Below are positions 12,001 to 22,697 of a DNA stretch of 42,500 nt, piece after piece. The DNA comes from Cryptococcus deneoformans JEC21. Lineage: Eukaryota; Basidiomycota; Tremellomycetes; Tremellales; Cryptococcaceae. The stretch covers positions 517,501 through 560,000 of the forward strand of contig NC_006687.1 in NCBI RefSeq assembly GCF_000091045.1, written 5' to 3'. The notes beneath the pieces are model-generated. The model had not been told where the DNA came from. It saw only the letters and a list, made by a program, of their open reading frames with translations, and made no database searches. Within the stretch, counting starts at the first letter, position 1, and each line of letters begins with the position of its first letter. The position numbers and the translations under genes are program-made.

Positions 12001-12560
12001 GTTTTGAGGGGTCTTCCCGATGAGTCGCTCACCAAAATCATCGTCATGGATTCAATGGACTGTGAGTTTAGCTGTTTGACACCCTACCACCTTTACCGCC
12101 CGGTTCAATAACACGCCGTTTTCATAGGGTTCGACCCTATTCCACCTGGCACCCCACTTCCCCAAGGAAATTCAACAGCGCTAGATACGCTTCAAGCGAC
12201 TCCAGAGAAAGCACTCGAACACCTCCGTGCTGAATTGGACTATGAAATACTCGAAATGAAAAGAGTGTTAAAGGTTGGGGGTATAGCGGTTTGGCGAAGT
12301 GCGGCCAAGAGGCCCTGGTACAGACAGAGATTTGAAGCTGCTGGTCTCAAGGGTGAGTGATATATATGTCGTGTCCAGCCTCAAGAGCTGTCTGTTTGCT
12401 AAAAGCAACTAGTTCAACCGATAGATATTCGCGAGAATCAAGAGGCCATAGACCGCGTTAACATGTACGCCAGCTGTGAGTCTTGCTTGTTTCAGGTCCA
12501 TCTCTACTAGGTATCCGCTGATAGGACGTAGTCTGGAAAGCGGTAAAGGTAATGGAGTAA
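9076..12560 (+). CDS. BTA1: Betaine lipid (DGTS) synthase, fused BtaB-like and BtaA-like domains
   Basis: Sixteen exons: 9076-9170, 9222-9611, 9685-9907, 9966-10079, 10149-10333, 10399-10666, 10720-10785, 10872-11007, 11088-11238, 11306-11545, 11615-11738, 11795-11940, 12000-12061, 12128-12352, 12413-12475 and 12532-12560, giving 838 residues with every phase closed. Two N-terminal hydrophobic segments precede a SAM methyltransferase domain with motif I WVDLGGGTGWN (about residues 145-155) and MSYSLSMIPPFYQ. The C-terminal half has the BtaA/DUF3419 pattern: ITSAGDNVLHYAL, HAVDMNPCQGHILELKLAA, and the acidic IVMDSMDWFDP. Family knowledge: BtaA transfers 3-amino-3-carboxypropyl from SAM to diacylglycerol, and BtaB N-trimethylates it to DGTS, a phosphate-free lipid made under phosphate limitation. 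The intron at 9908-9965 needs a GC donor. A Ser/Pro-rich linker lies near residues 340-400. Confidence 0.95.
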
Positions 12561-12693
12561 GAAATAAAGTGTTGGGCATCGTTTGCACGCGGTTCATTTG
12601 CAATCGTTACAAGTCGTGACATTAGATACCAAAACAGTTAATAAATTCCAGATTCTATCTATATACCACACAAAATCAGATATGCTATTTTGC

Positions 12694-15600
12694 TCAGCCG
12701 TCTGTACCGTAGTACCAAAAAAACATGGCAATCACACATGATAGAGCACTTCCCGTCAACCACATTACCGATATTCCCCTCCGCCTTCGTTGACGACCGA
12801 CTGCGGGATCCTCTGAAGCATCAATCGAATTTGGACTGTCACGTCCGGTTACCTGTTTCAAAGCCGTCCACGGCAAGCTTAAGACCGAGAAGATGAGGGT
12901 GGCGATAAACCATATCGGGTGGAAAAACATTTTGATTATCTTGCACGGGACCTTGATCCACTGGAAAACGTACCAGGCCACGCGTATGGTGAAGCCTAAG
13001 CCTTTCGTAATACTGTCCACCAGTCGGTCACGTTGCTCAGCAAAGTGAACAATATCCAAGAATGAATTTTCCTGACTCCGGAACCTTTCAAGCTGTGTCT
13101 TGGCGTTTCCAACCTGTACTAAATGTTAGCATTAATACCCTTGCTGGATTCCCGATACCTACTCTTTCGAGGACATCCGCCACCCAATGTCTAACCTCTT
13201 CCTTTTGCCTGATCATCGCTTCAATTTGTCCAATCATCTTCTCCATCTCCTTGGCCATATCCTCCTTCTCCTTGCCCACTTCCTCTTCCCGCTTTTTACC
13301 AAACGCGATCATAAGCTCGGCGTGCCTGACTGGATCCACTCTGGTCAGGCCATCAGGTGCAAGGTATGTTCGACGGGGGTGGTGGCGGGCTTGCAAGGGG
13401 TCTATATGGTGCAAGGCAATCGAATTCTGCAAGGAGAGCGTGCGCTTAGGCATCGGACCAGATCCAGAGCGGGAGCTAGTTTGAAAACGATTTCGACGAG
13501 CCACAGGACCTGATTGCGACCGACCGCCGTCAGAGTTGCTATCCCCGCTACCGAAAGAACGAAGGGGAGGAACAGTATCCCGAAGCTCGTCAGATTCTAC
13601 AGAGCGGCGCCTGTTGTACTTTGTATAGAGCGGTTCGACCATTGACCAATCCGTTTCCAGGTCCATGCTGATTTTCGCTTCATCGCGAGCAAAATCAATC
13701 TGGGCAAGGTATTGGCGCATAGATTCGTCAATGATGTGAATGTTGGAGTTGACAATCGCCAGACGGTCTTTTGCGGTGGCCAGATGTCTTTCAAAAGGGG
13801 TTAATTTTTTTAGCTTGTGTATCGAGTTAAATACTGGAGACTCACTGTGCCCGTTCCTGATAAATATCCTTCTCCAGATCCAGAATCTTTGTCAGAGCGG
13901 CCTCCTCTGCCTTTGTGACCTTTGCCTTTTCTTCCTCTGCCTGTAACTGGTTGTTCTTAAACTGCTGTTCCCTCGCGTAGATTCTTTCTGCCTCCTTCAA
14001 CTCCTCATTTCTACACTCGACCAAATCCCCAGTACAATCCTTGCCTTGCCGTTTCTTGTGGTCATCAAGCCCAATCTTACGAGTACCTTTGATGAACAAC
14101 TTGAGCCGACCACCTTCCTCATCAGTCACGGATTCGTGTCCAGTAAGGCCGTGCCGCTTGAAGAATGATGGCTCCTTTAGGCGATTAACGTTGTTACGAG
14201 CATGACCCAAGCTGCTGCTCCTGTTTGTCACAGATCCCATTGAATCTCTGCTCACGAGTCCAGCGCGCTGTGGAGACGGGGATAATCCTGACAAGGCGAC
14301 ACCAGGGTGGTCGGAAGAAGGGGCAAAGTCGTTGGTCTGGCCGCTCTCACGATCACCATATGGATGAAAGTGGGGCATGGTACGCTGTTTTTTGGTAACG
14401 CTGCTGAGCTTTTCAAAAGGCTGCTTGAGGGCATGGCTGAGAGATGAATGACCGACGGCACTGAGGCTTTGATGACTTCGATGGGATACCTGTTCCGAAA
14501 ATAAATCAGTAAAAACATGCCTGCAAAATAAATAAATCAATAAAATCGAAAACGAAGGGAATTGAATTTACCCGATGGTCCCGTCTTCCCGAGATTGATT
14601 TGTCTCCACCAGTGTCAAACGACGTCGACCTCGACAAGTTGGCTTCACGCATACCTTGATCCATGTCGGCCAGGGATACATTGGAAGCGGTATTATTCGC
14701 GGTCCTCAACGAAAATTCATGGAGGTGGCCCTTTTTGCTGCTACCAGCTGCTGAGCTGTTATCATCCCGGTGACGATCAATGTCCTTTGACTGGCTTTGA
14801 GGGGTTAAAGCTCTCTGGCCATAGGTTCGATTGAGACTGTGCTCGACGCGATTCGCAACAGTTTGAGGGGACGCGGATGCCTCTTCTTCATTCAGCTCGT
14901 CATTACAGGCGCGTACCTGTCTAGGGGGCACAAAGTAGTTGACCACACCGCCAGAGTCTCGAAAGGCTTGTATATCATCGACAGTATATCTCCAGCCACG
15001 ATGGGGAATGACGAGGTCTGGGACCCGTTTTTGAGGCGATACGTCGTTCGATCGTCGATTGGAAGAGACGGAATGGGTGCGACCGCTCCCGACAGATCTC
15101 TGCGAACCACTGAGGTCGACTCGCGATGAGGAGCCAATGCTCCTAGCGTTGGGCTGTTCGTGAGCGTGATCGGCATCACCTTGATGATGAGAGGCGGCGT
15201 AGTATTGCGCTCGAAGAGCATTTTGCTTGTCCGTCTCTGTCAACCAGCGAAGCATCTTGGGGAAATTGAGACGCGGAGGGTTTTCGATACAATCATAGAC
15301 GTGCTGGTAGTATGCACGAAGATGGGCACCTGTCCGATAGGCTAGACGTTCGGCATTTGGATGAGCTGCGACTTGGGTGAGAGCTCGATACCTTCGATCT
15401 ACCAGGAAAAAAAAAGAAGAAGAAAAGAAGAAAAGAAGAAAAAGGAAAAAAGCGTAAGCCACGATAAAGGTGCAGAAAAAAACGACGACAAAAGTGCCCC
15501 ACTCACCTTGCATGATTTCTTCTTGTCGTCTTTCCCATTCTATTCTTCGCATCTCCTCTTCTCTCTCGCGTGCTTCCCGGTCTTTGGCATGTTCTTCCGA

Positions 15601-17298
15601 ATACCTATCTGTTCTCCAGAGGTGCTCTTTTTCTTTAAGTCTTGGGCTGCGATCATTCGAGTCGTTGCTACCCCGCCGGCCAAAGTGAAACAGGCTACTC
15701 AAGGCGCCCTTCCGATTATTACCCCCCTTCTTCTTCTTATTATTATTATTCTCGTGCAAAAAACTCTGCTGCTGCACCGGTTGGGCAGTCTCCAAGGTAC
15801 CTGAAGCTGCCTGTGTGCTCCGGTCATCAGAATCTTCCTCATCCGCTTGCGGCACGACCGGTAAATGATGTGTAAAAGGGACATGGCCGCCAGGTAATTC
15901 GGCAGACATGCTGGCCCTGGAAACCGACCTCTGCCTCTGCCTTTGGACACCAAGACCATGGCCGTCAGGGACTTCAAATGTCGATCGGAAATGTGGTGAC
16001 CAGGTAGTCGGCGTAGCCGGGGAAATACTGCTGACCGCAGAGACAGATCTCTCGCGACCGTGGGAATTAGGGGAATCGTTGGTTAAAGGAGGAGGCGCAG
16101 AGACAAGGTAGGGGGAGACATGGGATGGAGGGTCAACTGTTGAGGTTGTACCATGGTTGTATGGATCGGTAGCACAGCTGGAGAAGGGTACTCGCGGGGA
16201 TATGGCCTTGTTATCATTCATCAGGCGTATTGCCGATGCAAGGTCAGAGTCACTGAGAAGACTGTGTATTTGATCTTTTGTGGAAACAGAACGGGGTCAG
16301 ATGTACACAGCAGGGTATTCATAAAATGACTCACCGGTATTCAAAGATGCATCCTTGATATTGGGACCGGATCCAGTCAAACCCAGACTTTCAGTAAGGG
16401 TGTCTGCTGTGCTCGGCTGTTGCTCTCGATCCCTGTCACTCTCTTCGACATTTCTCTCTGCAGTCGTGTCTCGTCCTTTTCCCTTGTCCTTCCATCTACC
16501 TTCGGGACTGCTTGTCCTCTCACCGCCGTGTTTGAGCCGGTCTACAGGTTTGGAATTAGCGGACGACATGGAGCTTTGGCGATTTGGTCGAGCGGCAGGA
16601 TCATGCTGCGAGCGAGACGACGCTGTACGGCCGCGGGCGGCCAAACCGTTCTGAGCAGCATGACCTCCGTCCGAGCGCGCAGAGAGGTGTGATCTCAACG
16701 AAGGTGACCTCCTTGAGGTTCGAGACGGAGGACGGTCAGCAGTGTCTTTCGACGTCTTTCGCTTGGGTCGCTTGTCCAGCCGCCCCTCTCGCGCAGTGCC
16801 GGACGTCCTGGACACTTGGCCCGTCGCAGACGACGGCAGCACCACGCCCTGGGATCTCTTGGAAGGTGGTTCAGGCCGCCAGGTAGAGTCGCTGTGGGAG
16901 ACGTCCCTGCTTGACGGTCTATGTGGCGTGGTCATGCCGGTCCCGCTGCTGCTTGTGCGGGCCCCGTCTGGCAAGGACTCCTCCTCGCTGGAGGTCTCGA
17001 AGCCGCCGACGAGCGCTGACGGTCTCTTGCCGTGGGCGAGCATGGACTCTCCTGTGCGTGGCAGTGTCTCGGACCACACTCTCCTGTCCTGGGAATGTGC
17101 GTGGGGGAGGGACGGGCGGCGGCGCCTGCCGGGCAACGGGTCGGAGGAGTCTGTGGTGCCCGAGTTGAAGGAGGCGAGGGCGGGGGAGGAGGGGGGGGAC
17201 GGAAGGATGGAGGTGTGGAGGGAGGACGGGTGGAGGGGGCGGTGCGGGAGGGGGGGCTGCGGCTGGAACCTGACGGTGGATTTGGCTAGCTCTGCCAT
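12694..17298 (-). CDS. Large uncharacterised coiled-coil protein with hydrophobic C-terminal segments
   Basis: Exons 17298-16335, 16274-15507, 15398-14572, 14489-13846, 13787-13163 and 13113-12694 close in phase and give 1415 residues. I do not recognise the family. Residues 1 to about 600 are Ser/Pro/Arg-rich and probably disordered, with poly-Asn/Lys. A folded-looking block follows (RRYRALTQVAAHPNAERLAY, then NFPKMLRWLTETDKQNALRA and HRGWRYTVDDIQAFRD). Two charged heptad-like regions follow, one Glu/Lys-rich (EELKEAERIYAREQQFKNNQ), the other KKREEEVGKEKEDMAKEMEK. The C-terminus has hydrophobic stretches around FHPIWFIATLIFSVLSLPW and a terminal VMWLTGSALSCVIAMFFWYY, suggesting tail anchoring in ER or nuclear envelope. 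The start is uncertain: an in-frame ATG at 17493 would add 65 Ala/Pro-rich residues. Convergent with BTA1. Confidence 0.8.
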
Positions 17299-17993
17299 GG
17301 GGGGCGATCTCGGCGCGGGCGCGGGCGGCGTCGCTGGTGCTGCATGTGGGTCGCGGTGTATCCTGTCTGCGCTGGGGGCCGGGGCGGGTATGGCGGTGGC
17401 GGCGGTGGGCAGGGCGGCGGTGGGAGCGTGGCAGAGAACGGTTGCAGTGCAAGGTATGACGAACAGTGTCTTGTTATTCGCGCAACAAACCACGCTGGAA
17501 CATGGATCTCGTCATAACCCTCGCCTCAGGGCAGTCAGTCACTATAAATTACAACCTTACTCCGTCCGCAGCACAAACCTTGCACATCGACCTCCAGAGC
17601 GTCAAAACCCAATGCATGCGATCCCAGATCGCCCGTCCATACGCATCTCGGACCTCTCCCCGAGATCCATGCTCATCCATCGCGCCCAGGCGGATATTAC
17701 AGCAGCAAATAAACGCGAAACAGGAGGCGACCACTATAACAAAAAAAGCAGTCAGAGTAGATAAAAAGTATAGGTGTATGGATGGTAAATAAACACGGAT
17801 GACCTCGGTAAGAGGGTACAGAAAAAAAGAACTGACGTAAATTATACCTATAGTCAAGTCGTCGTAGACAGATATACAACACTGGGAACAAGCTTAAGTC
17901 GTATGGGTCGTTGTCATTCGTCGCAATAATCCCTCCGTGGCCTGCACAGGGAGATATCGGGGAACTGGAACCTGGAACCTAGAACCACCATGC
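17299..17993. other. Intergenic region between two tandem minus-strand genes
   Basis: This 695-bp gap is upstream of the large coiled-coil gene and downstream of the GH18 gene. The part next to 17298 is extremely G-rich on the + strand and could be coding only if the upstream ATG at 17493 is used. Open frames at 17549-17857 (-) and 17466-17792 (+) have no recognisable features. No RNA gene was seen. Confidence 0.5.
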
Positions 17994-20223
17994 TCACCCA
18001 CGGACTGTAGCCATCACAGAGGGCGCCTCCTCACTCCATTCCCAGAACATGACACCTGCGTTCCACCCCCGTTCCTTGGCCTCACTGACACACTGATGAA
18101 GATCAGAAGCACTCATATAACTTTTTATCCACATCATCAGCGTTGAAGACGTGAAGAAAAGAAAAGACGTACCCATTGGACGCGGAGCCAGGCTCAAGGG
18201 GCTTGCCAATCACAATCTTATCGAGAGGCACGCCGGCGTGAGAGTTGATTTCGAACACAGAAGTTGACGGCCATTCGCTCCCAGAATCAGTGATAAGAGT
18301 CTCACAGGACACATACTGGTCCGGGCCCTGGTTATAGAATTGCACACTGTAAAAATCAATCGAGTCTCCAACCTGCTGGTGTATAGAGACATAAGAACCA
18401 TCAGAGTAGTCATTCGCTGAAGTGAACCAGGGGGCAACGGGCGCATGCGAGATGATGTATGGCGACGGAAGGAGATTTCGGAGCTCCATCTGGAGCTCGA
18501 CGATCCAAGAGACCGCTTGAGCACTGTTCATAGCCGACATGTCTACATCCCATACCCCATGTCAGCGCGCGGTCTCAAGACCTTTTTTTTTCTACCACGA
18601 CCTACCCTCGTAGTCGATATCAACGCCGTCCAGATTATACTCCATGACGAAACTGGCGAGCTTTTGAGCCACTTGCTTGGCATCCGCACCGCTTGTCGTC
18701 GGCTGGTCGGTAGACCCAAAGGCAGCAATCATAATCGCGATACCGGCATCATGATACTCTTCAATAATCTGTCTTCGGTAACCTTCGTCCCAGCTCGACC
18801 ATGCTTGGACATCGTCAACGGCTCCACCATTGGATTCCCAGAAAGCTAAAATGAAGCGGTTGAAAGAGCTGAGCTCAGAGACGTCGGGCATAGCGCTAAG
18901 CCACCTGTCTGCATAGATGACATAGTGAGGGGCTGACCATCCGCCAAGGTTGGTAGGTGCTGAATGGGACGATGACGCGGCAGTAGTAGTAGAACTGGCA
19001 GTGGCCGCAGGGTAGGAAACGGAGGCATTGGTGGTAGGCGCTTAGGGTTATCGTAAGTGCAGTTCGGTACGTAACGTTTCACACTCACCAGATCCATCTG
19101 AAGCAGAAGAGGTTCCCCACGAGCCCCATTGCTTGGTTCGACTTTTGTGGTCGCTGCCGGCAGTCTCTCTCCAGTCGTCGCTACTTGACGCAGACTCGCT
19201 CTTATGCCCGGCCAAGAGCCCGTCGCCAATCTGGGAAGTCAGAGTTCCTTGCGCATCAGACGTTGAAAAAGTGGCGGAAGACGTGATGGTGGCGGGGTTA
19301 AAGGTACCAGATGCGGTAGAAGAAGCGTCTTCGTCCTCACAAACCTCGTCATCGTCGTCATCATCATCATCACAGGCTTGATCATTTTTGTCGGAAGCAG
19401 TTGTAGAGGTCGTAGCAGTGGCGTAATACGAAGAAGCCGTTCCAGTCGGCTCACCATCATCAAGACCTTGTGATGGTGTTGCCGAGACATATGATGCACT
19501 GACGGCACTGCTCGCATCAAACACCAGTGAAGTGGTGGCTGAAGGAGTACCTTGAGCGCCTTGGGATGTGGTCGAGTCATCCACAAACCAAGTCCATACA
19601 CATCCAACGGCGTCTTCTTGTGTCCTGCGGAAAAACAAAGTGTCAGAAACCGAGAACCGAAAAGGAGGAGCTTTGGTGCTTTGGATGGGTGGAAGAGTTT
19701 TTGTGCATCACAAAATCGTCTCAAAGGGCGCCAGCTTTTTTCCACCAAACCACAACTAGAAAAGAGGAGATGGGAGCAAGACGCATGTGACGTTTGAAGA
19801 CTCGAAAGAGCCCAGTGAAAAAGTAAAAATAAAAAGACTCACGAGCAGACGATATTCTCGCCTGTGCAGTTCTGAATGACGATCCAGTCGCCCCAGTTGC
19901 ACCCTAAAAATGAACGCGTTAGATCATATCCCTTGATCCATATCGTTCCACACCGAGCATCCTGCTGCCAAACAATGAAAACCCAGGTCATCATTCAACT
20001 CACTTTGAAGTTGCAAGCCGACACAGTTCCAGCCACCATGTGTGCACCCGTCACGTTTGGTTGGGACCTCGACGTGGAGATTGTGAGGCAAAGGGGGCGT
20101 TTCGCTTTCGCCAGAGAGGGCTATGCGAGCATAATGTCGTCGATGGTCGTCGAGACGCCTGTTGTGCGGGCCAGCCGCCTCGGCAAGAGCAAGGAGAGAA
20201 AGTGTTGCTAGGGTGCAGTACAT
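17994..20223 (-). CDS. Secreted GH18 chitinase-like protein
   Basis: Exons 20223-20004, 19903-19843, 19624-19089, 19040-18606, 18542-18173 and 18120-17994 give 582 residues. A signal peptide opens the protein (MYCTLATLSLLALAEAAG). A cysteine-rich module follows (GWNCVGLQLQRCNWGDW, NCTGENIVCS, VGCVWTWF), then a Ser/Thr-rich spacer with eight consecutive aspartates. The GH18 barrel begins near GGWSAPHYVIYADRW; IMIAAFGSTDQP and the catalytic DGVDIDYE (DxxDxDxE) are intact, and MFWEWSEE near the C-terminus is the usual last-strand Trp motif. Family knowledge: such enzymes hydrolyse beta-1,4-GlcNAc polymers during wall remodelling or spore formation. No GPI signal is evident. Intron 2 (19625-19842) is 218 nt, about four times the local norm. 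Confidence 0.9.
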
Positions 20224-20317
20224 GGTGGTTTAGACAGTAATGGTTTGCTTTTGCAGAAAATCAAGTGGCGTGGAAACGTTGAATAGTGGCTTTGCGCAAG
20301 TGGTCGTGAGCCGGGGA

Positions 20318-20339
20318 CAATCTCAGCCTGCTGAGATTG
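20318..20339. repeat. Perfect 9-bp inverted repeat upstream of GH18 gene
   Basis: Arms CAATCTCAG (20318-20326) and CTGAGATTG (20331-20339) flank CCTG. It sits 95-116 bp upstream of the GH18 ATG, a position compatible with a dimeric transcription-factor site or an RNA hairpin in the 5' UTR. No family can be assigned. Confidence 0.6.
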
Positions 20340-21360
20340 GAGGCGGAGGGGTGGGGGAGAGTTGAGGGATGGTTGGAGATGAAGGGAGATTTAGCACGCG
20401 GGGGGGAATGTGAACGAGAGTGAGAGAAATATATTTAGGCTTTGCAAGAGGGCGTGGTTCGCGTGTGTGGGACTAGCAGCATGTAGCAAAGGAGGGGATC
20501 GTCATAGGCCGTGCGCGAAGAGCTAATTTTTTCGCCCCGGAATGTATGGGACGCCAACTCCGATATCCTTTGCTTAGCCCGCTGCAGCCCTGGCCGAGCA
20601 TTGCCGTCATCGTCAAAACTCAAAGACAAAAAAAAAGATAACCCACCACCAGAGACGCATTTCAGGTACAGGTTTGAGGGAAGAAGGACGCGTCGCATTT
20701 TGTTCCTGGCCGGTCTAGCTACTTCTTACTCGTCTACTCGTCCAGGCACCTCGACTCATTTTGGTTGCATCTGCCATCAGCGACCATCCTTTTGCGATGC
20801 TGCAGGCCACTTGTATGCTTCCTCCTTCCTGCCGATGAAGTGCAGTATTCAGTGTACTACAGGCTCAGTGTGTAGCAAGACAACATGCCATGGACGAAAA
20901 ACAATATGGTAATGCCCATTATACAGTCCGTACTACGTAAACAGAATATCAACTGGCTCGTCGTACGTACCGAAAGGTGTGGCTTTTCAGGTCGTTTGGC
21001 TATTGCTGCTTACTGCTGTATTATGCTCCTTGCTGTCTTCTCAGACAGATAAGTCAATTTCATGTCATTGTACTCACTGAGAAAATGAGCTGCCGTTTCG
21101 CTGAACTCGACTAATCCCTTTACTTCAGGTATCGATAAACTAAAAAAGGCCTTTTCCATACTCTCCTTGGCCGTATCAATCACCGATGGAGCTTGATAAT
21201 GAGCTCTACATCCTTGGCGTTATCGCTGCTTTTGGTGTCAGTACAGAAACTTGCAGTACCGCAGGATGACCGGAAGAACTCTGCATCGACAAATACCCGC
21301 GAGCACGAGATGGTGGTGCTGAATATCTATTTATGGTGTGTTATTTTTTACCTGGGCAAA

Positions 21361-21390
21361 GCCGTTGGAAAAGCGGCCGTTGGAAAAGCG
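21361..21390. repeat. 15-bp tandem duplication
   Basis: Two identical adjacent units GCCGTTGGAAAAGCG (21361-21375, 21376-21390) lie about 240-270 bp upstream of the Gln-rich protein start. A local duplication; a doubled protein-binding site is possible. Confidence 0.85.
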
Positions 21391-21630
21391 GCGGACAGAT
21401 CACAAATGGGCGAGAGTGTCGGAATCTTTGGAAAAAGTACATATAGGCTGCATCGGCACAAAACGTGTGTTGCTCAATCCGCACTGATTACATAATACAA
21501 TTATAGTACCAGGCGGGGAACGACATGCAGTTCAACTGAGCCAATACGCACAAATAGTAATTGGTTTGTTGTTGCTGCATTTTACCCATCTTTTCCCGCT
21601 TCATACCATACATCCCATCCCCAGCCAGAC

Positions 21631-22568
21631 ATGAACCCCTCCAATCCCCAAACAAAATTCTACTCAGACCTATTCCGCGCGCAGCAGTCCCAAGCCCAAT
21701 TCATCCCAAACTCAGGCAACTCAAACACCTACACCTATGGCGCGACCCCCCTTCCTTCATCTGCTGGCCAGATGCCCATGGTAAACAATCCAGACCTCGC
21801 CATGATTGCGAGACAGGGGTATCTTCAGCAGCAACAACGGCTTGCGCAGATGGGTCAGATGGGCGTCCCCAACATGATGCCTCCTCAAGGAGGAACGCCT
21901 CAACAGGGACAGCCCCCCGTTTATATGGGCATCGCTCCGGAGATGAGAGAAAAGCAAGCTATGGAAGCTGCCGCTAGAGAAACCATGTTGAGAGAAAAAG
22001 CTATGAGGGACGCTGCATTGCATGAAGCAGCTAAGAAGAGGGCTCGAGTGAGTATCTGCTTCGTTCTGTACTGCGTTTGGCATTGGGGAAAACTGATCAA
22101 ACTGCCGCAAAGACCAAACCGACACCAGCGCAGCAAGCAATTGCGCGCCAACCAGGCGCATTCCAGCCACCAATATCAAACGAACAATATCTCAAATCTG
22201 CCCTCACTGGCCCGCCTTCTGCTCCATCAGCCGTGCCTGCCGCGTCCGTACCAGGACCAGCGGCCGAACCAATAGAGCCATGGGCCGACCCATTGGATGA
22301 GCTTGATCCGCGTGAACTTGCCATGGCAAGATTCAGGAAAAGACACGAGGTCATCAATGAAGTGTTTGGACCGGAGACTGTGAAGGAAATCGTTACAGCG
22401 GGTGATTGGGATTCTTGGGAAGAAATGGAAGAAAAAAGGCTTCAACAACAGGTCGAGCAGCTTGAAAAAGAAGTAGAGGAGCTCGAGAAAACAATGGAGG
22501 GCAATATTGAGGCGTTCAAAGAGAGGCTAGAAGATATCGAGTCCGGCGAGGTTGCTAGTAATGCTTGA
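21631..22568 (+). CDS. Gln-rich, C-terminal coiled-coil protein of unknown function
   Basis: Exons 21631-22047 and 22113-22568 give 290 residues; the 65-nt intron closes in phase 0. The first 110 residues are Gln/Pro/Met/Asn-rich (YLQQQQRLAQMGQMG). A charged Ala/Arg/Glu helix follows (MREKQAMEAAARETMLREKA), then a Pro/Ala linker, then the most conserved-looking segment, RELAMARFRKRHEVINEVFG, and a long Glu/Lys coiled coil to the end (EKEVEELEKTMEGNIEAFKE). The composition suggests a nuclear, transcription or chromatin-associated subunit. The RFRKRHEVINEVF phrase faintly recalls fungal SWI/SNF-associated proteins of the Ssr4 type, but I cannot confirm this and assign no function. Confidence 0.85.
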
Positions 22569-22697
22569 TTGTATGACAATGTATATAATGTATTTACAGG
22601 AAGCTTAAAATATACAACAGCACTTTTTCGGACACGGGGGGTTGCAACAAACAACATATACAGCGGATTGTACAAATAAAGCGGAAATATCTAACAT

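Larger units (their letters stand above)
20224..21630. other. Long divergent intergenic region, GH18 / Gln-rich protein
   Basis: A 1407-bp gap without a supported gene. Contents noted: a 9-bp perfect inverted repeat 95-116 bp upstream of the GH18 start (separate entry), a 15-bp tandem duplication (separate entry), and several short frames on both strands without family features. It is long for this compact locus, so it may hold extended regulation of either gene or a non-coding transcript. Confidence 0.5.

Noticed and set aside
15399..15506. Apparent Phe/Leu-rich transmembrane segment in the middle of the large coiled-coil protein
   Set aside because: It is the translation of a pyrimidine-rich intron with good splice sites; kept only as a retention hypothesis, not as part of the annotated protein.
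16742..17764. 340-codon + strand open frame
   Set aside because: It is antisense to the Ser/Pro/Arg-rich first exon of the coiled-coil gene. Its Gly/Arg/Val composition is the mirror of that sequence, while the minus strand continues in frame through five introns.
17549..17857. Minus-strand hydrophobic 102-codon frame
   Set aside because: No homologous motif, no splice connection to the downstream gene, and position in a likely promoter/leader.
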